Source of the DNA: Spirogloea muscicola
Lineage: Eukaryota; Streptophyta; Zygnematophyceae; Spirogloeales; Spirogloeaceae
Direction: 5' to 3'
Assembly: GCA_009602725.1 (NCBI GenBank)
Contig: WELB01000043.1
Span: 372,159-398,328 of the forward strand
Length of the DNA: 26,170 bases
This document shows, in pieces, positions 8,856-16,608 of the stretch. Made by a program: the position numbers and the translations under genes. The notes under the pieces were generated by a model. It made no database searches, was not told the origin of the DNA, and saw only the letters and a list, made by a program, of their open reading frames with translations. Position 1 is the first letter of the stretch. Each line of letters begins with the position of its first letter.

Positions 8856-9400
8856 GCTAGAAAGTCGAGCGTTATCACGCTGGCTTTTCCTTCAATCAAG
8901 AGATCTATCTGGCTTCCAATCTACCAAGACTGGGTATCATAGGAAAGTCTACGAAGAAAGCGATAGAAAGGAATCCGTCCGATGGTCACATAAAGTCCTT
9001 CTACTGCTTGCGGACCAATCCAACCTAAAAGTATTTAGTCTGCCACTAGAAGAAAGTGCTCGCCCATAAAGAAGAAGGGCTGGCAAAGCCAGCCAGAAAA
9101 GAATGGACAATGTCCAAAGCCAAAGGAAAGAGGTGCCGAAAACTACACCTCAAAACACTACAAAACGCAAAAAGATGCTCAGTATCTTTATTTTATCTGG
9201 CCACTGACACCCAAAACATTCTTATGTGAATCGGTCGAAAGTCGAAAATGCGTACAAGGGAAGTGTTTACTAAATGGTAAAGCAACCAATGCAACAAAAG
9301 TTACGACGATTGCTAACAATCCTCCCAACTTGTGGCTACGAAAATGGCATAAACTGGCCAAAAATGCCATACCATTTTGGTACAGTGTGAGCTCTGGTTG
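8856..9400. other. No gene recognised; one tail-repeat copy at about 9065-9115
   Basis: This is lower-GC sequence without conserved protein motifs. At about 9065-9115 there is a minus-orientation tail copy (GGGCTGGCAAAGCCAGCC, then GGACAATGTCC). The phrase GAAGAAAGTGCTCGCC just before it (9051) also occurs at about 5495, so part of this stretch is the same repeat family. Confidence 0.45.
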
Positions 9401-9410
9401 ACATAGGAGT

Positions 9411-9556
9411 AGCTGGTACATCATCAGGGTGCCCAGCACATCTGGTGCATGGAAAATAAAGAATGCGGCTGCTGAATGGCTGTGTGAATCCAGCCAGGTG
9501 CGTGGAGAAGGTATTCATACTTTCATTAGCGAACAGAAAGAGAAAGCATCTCTTCC
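9411..9556. repeat. Left arm of 146/158-bp inverted repeat
   Basis: This arm is the reverse complement of 10151-10308. They are almost identical apart from a 3-base and a 9-base indel; I see only one or two substitutions. The arms enclose about 590 bp made of tail repeats and a short hairpin. A diverged third copy of part of this sequence lies in the PFD3 first intron (22886-22965). Confidence 0.9.
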
Positions 9557-9720
9557 AAAGGGGGCAAGGGCTGCGAACAGCCAGCCCGAAAAGAATTGTC
9601 AAGGTCCGAAGGGGCCAAAAAGAATGTGGGCCGAGAAAGAATGTGGCTGTCCTAATAAAAGGTAGGGGCTGGGAAAGGCCAGTCCAAAAGAATGGACAAG
9701 GTCCAAAGAGCCAAAAGGCG
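9557..9720 (-). repeat. Two minus-orientation tail repeats without coding part
   Basis: The first copy is at about 9557-9616 (GGGGGCAAGGGCTGCGAACA, CAGCCCGAAAAGAATTGTC, GGTCCGAAGGGGCC). The second is at about 9664-9720 (GGGGCTGGGAAAGGCCAG, GGACAAGGTCC). Neither is preceded by the element's C-terminal coding block. Confidence 0.65.
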
Positions 9721-9737
9721 CCTACAACCACACAGCT

Positions 9738-9769
9738 AGACACGAGACTACCGCAGTAGTCTCGTGTCT
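9738..9769. repeat. Perfect 14-bp hairpin with 4-nt loop
   Basis: AGACACGAGACTAC (9738-9751) and its exact reverse complement GTAGTCTCGTGTCT (9756-9769) surround the loop CGCA. No run of T follows, and bacterial-type termination is irrelevant in this genome. It sits between tail repeats inside the 9411-10308 inverted repeat. Confidence 0.9.
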
Positions 9770-9889
9770 GGAAGCTTAGTAACCACCAAGCGCGTTTTCT
9801 CAAAGCAGAAAGAGGTAAGTAGCCACAAGAAAGCCACAAGACAGGCCACAGGCTACGCAAATCTGGGCGCTCTCACAGGGCCCTTCGTA

Positions 9890-10150
9890 GCTGCTAAGCT
9901 CTTTAGGCCCCTCCGTCATTATGGCCGCTTCGAACCTTTGTCAATTCATTTCGGGCTGGCTTTTCGCAGCCCTTGCCCCCTTTGGACCAAAGAAGTGGCT
10001 CTCCAAATGGGGGCAAGGGCTGTGAGAAGCCAGCCCGAAAAGAATTGACAAGGTTCGAAGGGGCCAAACACGAGCTAAGCAGCGACTGTGGGGCCAGAAG
10101 AGGCTATGGCAGAAGGGGGGAGGATGGACCACTCAGTAGTTAACGAGTAA
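9890..10150. repeat. Nested inverted pair of LINE tails
   Basis: A plus-orientation tail (core 9923-9985, containing GGGCTGGCTTTTCGCAGCCC) faces a minus-orientation tail (core 10003-10065) across a 17-bp spacer (9986-10002). Similarity continues outward to about 9890 and 10088. The minus copy continues through GGGGGGAGGATGGACC to about 10150, the region after the stop codon in coding copies. The pair lies inside the larger inverted repeat. Confidence 0.8.
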
Positions 10151-10308
10151 GGAAGAGATGCTTTCTCTTTCTGTTCGCTAATGAAAGTATAAATACCTTC
10201 TCCACGCACCTGGCTGGATTCACACAGCCATTCCTACATATCAGCAGCCGCATTCTTTATTTTCCATGCACCAGATGTGCTGGGCACCCTGATGATTATG
10301 TACCAGCC
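10151..10308. repeat. Right arm of 146/158-bp inverted repeat
   Basis: Reverse-complement partner of 9411-9556, longer by one 3-base and one 9-base insertion. Its inner end joins the 3' end of a minus-orientation LINE tail at about 10150. Confidence 0.9.
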
Positions 10309-10365
10309 ACTTCTTCCTCATGGGGAGAGCCACTTCTCACAAGAGGAAGTGCGCGCCCACAAGGC

Positions 10366-10392
<27 letters not shown>
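10366..10392. repeat. 27-base poly-G run beside the assembly gap
   Basis: An uninterrupted run of G is followed by CCCCCAG and then Ns. It may be a real G tract able to form quadruplexes, or a sequencing artefact at the contig edge. Confidence 0.9.
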
Positions 10393-10396
<4 letters not shown>

Positions 10397-10399
10397 CAG

Positions 10400-10806
10400 N
10401 NNNNNNNNNNNNNNNNNNNNNNNNNNNNNNNNNNNNNNNNNNNNNNNNNNNNNNNNNNNNNNNNNNNNNNNNNNNNNNNNNNNNNNNNNNNNNNNNNNNN
10501 NNNNNNNNNNNNNNNNNNNNNNNNNNNNNNNNNNNNNNNNNNNNNNNNNNNNNNNNNNNNNNNNNNNNNNNNNNNNNNNNNNNNNNNNNNNNNNNNNNNN
10601 NNNNNNNNNNNNNNNNNNNNNNNNNNNNNNNNNNNNNNNNNNNNNNNNNNNNNNNNNNNNNNNNNNNNNNNNNNNNNNNNNNNNNNNNNNNNNNNNNNNN
10701 NNNNNNNNNNNNNNNNNNNNNNNNNNNNNNNNNNNNNNNNNNNNNNNNNNNNNNNNNNNNNNNNNNNNNNNNNNNNNNNNNNNNNNNNNNNNNNNNNNNN
10801 NNNNNN
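10400..10806. other. Assembly gap (407 N)
   Basis: Unknown bases. Apparent reading frames across this region are meaningless. The true gap length may differ from 407. The gap lies about 260 bp upstream of the CDC45 start, so promoter sequence may be missing. Confidence 0.99.
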
Positions 10807-11063
10807 GGCGGAGGCGGTGTCGGTGGGTGAGGTGATGGTGGTGGGGGAGGTGGTGGTGGAGGCCGTGGCGGCGACGGCGGGCGCGGCGGCGGCGGCGGCG
10901 GGCGCGACGACCGGGCCTGGCCCGGCTGCCAGCGGAGAGGGAGAGGAACACTGCGAGGGCCGCAGTCGAGGCGGCGGCGGCTCGAGCTGTGGAGCTGTGG
11001 GAGCTGCGGGGTCAGCTGTAGGAGCTGTGGGGGTAGCCCCGCAGGATGTGAGATGGTGCTGCG
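10807..11063 (+). promoter_or_regulatory. G-rich upstream region of CDC45
   Basis: The plus strand is strongly G-rich: GGTGG/GGCGG runs to about 10910, then a degenerate GAGCTGTGG/GGAGCTG repeat at about 10981-11035. It directly precedes the CDC45 start and probably holds the 5' untranslated region and core promoter. ATGTGA at 11046-11051 is a start codon followed at once by a stop. Another ATG lies at 11053, out of frame with the coding start at 11064. No TATA box is evident. Confidence 0.4.
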
Positions 11064-14000
11064 ATGGTGCACGAGAGGGAGCCCCACCGGTTCTACGAAG
11101 CGCTGCGCGAGGCCGCGGCCCACATCCCCGCCCGCACGCTGCACGTCTTCGTGTCCGCCGGCGACGTCGACAGCCTCTGCGCCCTCAAGATTGCCCTGGT
11201 GAGCACCACCGAAATGCGTTGGCCTTTCCATACGAGACAGTGGCTCTCCTAGAGGGGCCGAGGGCTGTGAACAGCCCGCCCGAAAGGGACTGACAAGGTC
11301 CTGAGGGCCCAAACATCGCTTTCCCAAAGCTTCCTTTGGATAATCCTCAGTAACCTCTACTGAGGTGCCGCAAATCAGAGAGACTAGCCGCGGCAAGGCA
11401 ATATAGGCTCCATTTGTCCGCTGGCACATGCTGAATGAGTACCAGTCGTGGAGGCCCGTGATCTGGGCTGCACAGTTGTGAGATCGGCAATGGTGAGGTG
11501 GGGAGCACGCCGAGTGTGGAAGCTGACTCTCAAGTGGGCATCCACTCCGTCACGGGGGCTTTGCAGGACCTGCTCAAGTCCGACTCGGTGCGCTTCTCGG
11601 CATACCCTGTGCTCGGCTACGACACCATCCTCGGGCACGCCGAGAAGGGCATGCGCGACGCGACCGAGGTGCCGGCCTCGGCCTCTTGCCCCACTCCTGG
11701 ACGCTTGCGCTTCACTCGGCTGCGGCAAGGCCGTCACCCAGATGCAGCTGAGCAGACCGTGCGGCCGGTGCTCGCGCAGCCCTATGCCGCGCTCTTCATC
11801 AACTGCGGCGCGACCGAGGACCTGGCGCGCTTCCTCGACCTCGGCGGCTGCGCGTCGCTCTTCGTGGCGGACAGCCACCGCCCAATCCACCACCGGAACC
11901 TCGCCCGCGACAACTGGCAGGTCTGGCGTCGCCCGGCGCTTGCCACGGCCGCCACCTCGTCCGAGACTGCATAACTCAGACGCCTCTGCGGCACAGCAGG
12001 CTGAGCTGATGTGGGCAGCGGCACATTGGCCAGGTGACGGTGCTGTGCACAGACGAGGACGTGGGGGACGCTGCCGTGCTCGAGGAGGCGAGCGCGCTGG
12101 GCGCCGAGAGCGAGGACGGCGCCGGCAGCAGCAGCAGCGGCAGTGAGGGCGAGGATGACGGCAGGAGGTGGTACGGAGACGGAGATGCCGCCGAGGGTGA
12201 AGGCGGCGGCCACCTCGGGAAGCGGCGGGGCCGACCAGGCGGCACGGGAGCGGCAGCCGCGCAGGAGGGCAGGGCGGCGAAGCGGCGGCGGCGGCAGGCG
12301 CGCGCCGAGTACTACGGGCGTGGCTCGTACCACGGCCGGTCTACCGGCGCGCTGCTGTTCGAGGCTGCGCACCGCTTCCGCAAGGACACGAGCGAGCTCC
12401 TGTGGTGAGCTCCATATCCTGCCAAGCTCCTGCTTGCATCAGATGCTGCAGCCCTCAATTACCAGATAAGATGACAGCTTCGATGTAAGTCCAAGGAGCT
12501 GCAACTCACGTCGCTCCCGCCTCTGGCGGGTTCCGCAGGCTAGCCTGCGTCGCCGTGACGGACCAATACGTGCACGAGCGCATCCCTAATGAACAGTATG
12601 CACTTGCTGCTGCCGAGTACAAGCTGCAGGTGGGTTCCAGTGCCACCGCCAGTGATGCTGCTTATGTGCTTGACCTTACACTAAGACTTGGACAATCCTG
12701 TACACATAACACTTCTGCAATGACATAATCACGACGATGTATCACTTGAAAGCAGATGAAACTCTGTCACCGATGCATATAATTGTCATTGATGACTCTT
12801 GGCCACTGCGTGCCGCCAATACCTGCCTCCAGCAGCCAATGCCAAGTGTTGCAGCAACTGGTGGTGGCTCTCGCAGCAGTGATCCGTAGTAGAGCTGCTC
12901 CTTACTTGCCGCCTCCTCCTCTGGCATGCTGCAGCTGCTGAGTCATGCAGAGCAGCCTCAAACGGCGGCACTTGAGGACGGCCTCAGCACCCGCATCCCC
13001 GACGCGTATCGCATCGAACTATGCGAAGAGTGCGTGGCTGGTCACCATGGCCAGTGACTGCCGCCTGTGCTACCAGATTTGCAGCCTCGCCCAGTTGAAG
13101 TGGCTGGCGCTGATGCTAACACATGGTCATGCTGCCGGCCCAGGCCGAGGTTGATGTGCCTGCCGTTCTGGACGCTGCTGGAGGCGCTCCAGTACTCGAC
13201 TTACACGGCAACAAAGCTGCGGGCATGGAGCGAGCCGGGCATGCGTGCCCTGCGCCTCCTGCTCGCACGCATGGGCGTGCCGCGGCGAGAGGCTGAGCAG
13301 CGGTTCGAGTACATGAGCTCCGATGTCACAAGGTGAAGAGCATGGCAGTGACTGCTGCGCACGAGTGGCGGGGCTTGCCCTGGCAGCAGCCGCTGCTGAT
13401 ACCTATCTTGGGCGCCGTTGCTGTGGCCATGTCCAGGCGGCTGCCACAAGAGTTGCAGCGTGCCAAGGACGAGTACGCGCTTGCTGACCTCTTCTTTGAG
13501 GGCTTCCGGCGGCTGCACTGCTACAAGTGAGGCGACTGGCTGCGCTTGCTGGCAATAACCAACATGCAAAATTAGGGTTAGCTGGCGATCCTGGTTATGC
13601 TAAGCCAGCGTGCTGAGATGGTCGTCGCTTGACGGTTGGCTACAGGATGCGGATCTCTGCATCTGACGTGGTGTACGGCGTCACTGCGCTGCTGGAGTCG
13701 CGCCGGCCAATAGCGGCAACGGCAGCCGGCGGGGAGGGACCGCTCGCCAGCACCGACTGGGCCGCCAACTTCTGGACGGCCTGCGCCGCATTGTCGCCGT
13801 GAGCGTGCTTTCTCTGCTACTGCCACCATGTTATGCTGTGTCTGACTCGAACAGGTAGAGCTCCAGATGGGGACCCTTTGGGCGTGGCAAGAGGGGCTTT
13901 CATGGCTATGGTGCAGCACCACTGGCCGAGCTAGGAGCTAGGCAGAGATCTTACTTAAGGACGCGGCGCTGCGGCCTGCGTGGGCAGGAAGGGCTGGCAC

Positions 14001-15053
14001 CAGCTCCAGCGGGGCATCGACCGCAGCATCCAGCTGCAGCGCGCCGTAGTGACGCAGGGCAGCCTGGCACTTGCCAAGCAGGTGCCTGCCTTCCCTTCCA
14101 CGCTCATGGCCAGCCTGTTACGAAGCCCCATTGACAAATGTAATGGCCATTTTGAGGCCTCGCTTGGCATTATTGCCTTGGATGGCCCATGAGCTTCGTG
14201 CACGTGGGTGGCGGGTGTGGACAGCGGGCGCGGGCGCCTGGCGGCGGCCTTGGCGGCGGCGGGGGCAGGCGTTCGCGCAAGTTCATGTGGCTGGCTCTGG
14301 AGGACAACCAGGACACAGACCTGCTTGCGCACCCACTCGCGCTGCTCAAGCTCCTGCACTTTCTCATGGCTGCGCAGCGGGTACCGCCCCTGCCAACTGG
14401 CAGCGCCACAAGGCCGCCAAACGGCTACTGTACTGGCCTTAATAAGGTGTACTTTTTGCGAACGCCACCGTCACCGTTTGTGACTCCGTAGTGCATGCGA
14501 TTGCAGGAGATGGGCCTGCCGCCGCGGCCGTTGGTGGTTGCTGCAACTCCACCTGGTGCCCGGATGACGCTCGTTGCTGGCCTGTCCCACAAGCCCGCTG
14601 TTGGCGAGGTCCACGGAAAGTGAGCTCAGCCTGGCTGTGCTGACTTGCCATCTACGTGTGCGCTGCTGCATGGCACTTGACATCGACATTGGAGTGCTGA
14701 CTTGGCGGATGCGATCACTGCCTGTCGCCGTTGGCAGCCGCTTCGGGATGTCCTTCCGAAAGGCGGCCGAGAAGCTCGGCCTGATGTACAAGCATGACGG
14801 CTTTGAGTCCACGTGGATTGAGGTGGATAAGGCCCAGGTGAGTGCCGGGCTGTGCCACATAGTACTTAAATTGCTCTGAAAGGCAGCAGGGCAGCACCGC
14901 AGATTGGCATGCTGGGCTCGTTCTGCCTTGTCAAGCATTTACGGTGATTTATTGGCTGCAGTTGGGCTGTGAGCTGATTTTGCACAAATTACTTGCCCTG
15001 TGTAGACGACAAGGTTCCTCCAAGAGCTGGCCATCATGGAGCTTGGGAGATGA
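11064..15053 (+). CDS. CDC45: CDC45 replication initiation factor (complete, 14 exons)
   Basis: CDC45 joins MCM2-7 and GINS to form the CMG replicative helicase in the nucleus. Exons: 11064..11198, 11567..11668, 11756..11920, 12034..12404, 12539..12629, 12956..13029, 13144..13332, 13437..13526, 13646..13798, 13988..14081, 14225..14380, 14507..14619, 14738..14837, 15006..15053; 1881 nt, 626 residues, all GT-AG and in phase. Family blocks in order: FVSAGDVDSLCALKI (DHH-like N-terminus), LFINCGATEDL, FVADSHRPIHHRNL, an acidic Ser/Glu/Asp linker with basic KRRRRQAR, YYGRGSYHGRSTGALLFEAA, LLWLACVAVTDQYVHERI, EEPRLMCLPFWTLLEALQYS, SASDVVYGVTALLE, RKFMWLALEDNQDTDLLAHP, GNRFGMSFRKAAE, FLQELAIMELGR-stop. 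The wording is closest to plant CDC45. ATG 11064 gives the expected short N-terminus. The exon 2/3 boundary is uncertain: the 87-nt stretch 11669-11755 is also open in frame. Exon 11 could start a few codons later than 14225. Confidence 0.95.
11240..11400 (-). mobile_element. LINE 3'-end/tail fragment inside CDC45 intron 1
   Basis: Within the 368-nt first intron, antisense to CDC45, there is a tail copy (GGGCTGTGAACAGCCCGCCC at 11270, then GACAAGGTCCTGAGGGCC). It is followed by a remnant of the coding 3' end (CAGTAACCTCTACTGAGG, GCAAATCAGAGAGACTAGCC) that resembles the end of the minus copy near 5881-5930. CTCAGTA/TACTGAG at 11346-11364 forms a 7-bp stem. Intron splice sites are intact on both sides. 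Confidence 0.7.
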
Positions 15054-15700
15054 GGTGGCCTTGACGGCGAAGTCTACAGCAGGCTTTGAAAGAATGATGA
15101 GCTACTTGCAGCTGCCAATCAGTATCAAGCACCGGCTTGGAGAGTGCTGCTGCTTGATGGACAGAGCATTGACTTGGCTACTGCTTCGCTGCTTTCTGTC
15201 CGGCTAGCTGTTGAGACTGCCACGGCTCCTTTTACAGTGTGCTCAGCACAAGCGCATGATAGTGACAATTCTCTCAACAGCCTGCGCTGCTGGCTAGTCG
15301 TCCTTCTCAGGCGCTGCCTTCCTAGCAGCGAGGAGAAGGCCCACTAGCCTGCAGCCTGTAAGCTGTGGTCCAATACCTTCAAAGCAGTGGCATCATTATC
15401 TGCAATGTTGCCACTGGCTTGCCCACATTACTTGAATGCCAGATTCAGTGCTGGGCAAAGGGACAGTGTTCTCCACTTCGGCATACTTTATGCAACTGCG
15501 GCATGCCGTTGCTGATGGACTTGAAAGATCGTGCACCATTTGGCAGCCGGTGCAATATGTGCAGTAAGAATCCTGATGGAGTTCCCATCTTCTTGCTGCC
15601 TCAGCCATCCCTCTGTTATCAAGCAAGTTCTTCGCCATTGCAGTCAGAAGCTGGAGAGGCACTTGGAACCGTTTGCCTTGTGTGGAGATGATATGACTAG
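15054..15700. other. No second gene recognised; CDC45 3' flank
   Basis: Open frames here lack conserved motifs. A TGTAA pentamer at 15357-15361 could serve as the CDC45 polyadenylation signal, about 300 bases after the stop; the support is positional only. Confidence 0.35.
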
Positions 15701-15704
15701 AAGA

Positions 15705-16056
15705 ATGCACAGCTTGCACGAACAAGGTCCACAGGGCCGAAAGGCGCCAAACCCACACAGCTATGCAAGAGACTACAGCGCATGGGAGTTCCGTACAGCG
15801 CATGGGAGATCCGTAATCCCCGAGTCAGCAGCCGCAAGTCGGAGTAAGTTGCAGAAGAGGCACCCCGACGCGATGCAGGAGCAGCAGCCACGGCACGGCC
15901 TGCCCGCAAGTGCACTGCGTGAGCCTGGGACCGTTTGGAAGGACATGGGTTAGCCGCATGCGGAAACACCTGGGCGAGCGACCCGGCGACGTTGAAAATA
16001 AGTGGCACTCCCGATGGGAGCCTTTCATGCGCTCCGCGCGCCTTCTCCCAGCGCAA
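15705..16056 (-). mobile_element. LINE-like 3' end copy (minus), decayed
   Basis: The minus strand from about 16000 to 15800 encodes FNVAGSLAQVF, HAVHLRAGRAVAAAP and YSDLRLLTRG, the C-terminal signature of the family. The terminal stop region is altered. A partial tail copy (ACAAGGTCCACAGGGCCGAA at about 15722) follows. An 18-bp direct duplication (CATGGGAGTTCCGTACAGCG, then CATGGGAGATCCGTA) lies at about 15781-15814 next to the element end. It is 5'-truncated. Confidence 0.7.
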
Positions 16057-16102
16057 GGCCCGTCCTCACCTAATCCCGCGCCCGCGCTCCCTGGCCCTGG
16101 CG

Positions 16103-16103
<1 letters not shown>

Positions 16104-16134
<31 letters not shown>
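16104..16134. repeat. (CGG)n microsatellite
   Basis: About ten uninterrupted GGC/CGG units lie upstream of LIP1, followed by a less regular GGC-rich stretch to about 16170. An undetermined base is at 16380. Confidence 0.85.
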
Positions 16135-16608
16135 TAGGGCGGCGGCGATGGCTGCGGCGGCGGCAACGTGGACTCAAGGGACGGGCGTCTGACGACACGG
16201 CTCCAACGAGGCGGGCGCCTCAAGTGATGGTTCGAGACGGTCGCGGGTGGGACGGTTGTGGACGCTTTCTCGAGCCCCTGCGGCGGCGGGGCCGCGTTCA
16301 CACTAGCGCCGCCCCCGGGGGACCGTTCACACGGCGACTCGGCCTGAGGCCGCCACCTGATGCCGTCAGTCCGGGCACCNTCCCCCACTTGCTGTCTTTG
16401 TCTCCCTCCAGCCCCTCACCCCCACTTAGATCCCCCACTTCCTGGTCCTCCCAGCCTTCCTGCACCTCGCCTGCCCTCTCGTTCGTTCCTATTGCCGATT
16501 CCTTCCGGTGACTGCCAGATGCTCGCACCAGGCAAGCTGCTAGCACGAACATCCCTTGTGGGGCCGCTGCTCAAGGCATGCCCTGCACCTGTGCCTTGTC
16601 ACTGGCAG

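Noticed and set aside
10277-11429. Long Gly- or Pro-rich frames across 10.3-11.4 kb on both strands
   Set aside because: They run through 407 Ns and G-rich repeats, so openness carries no information.
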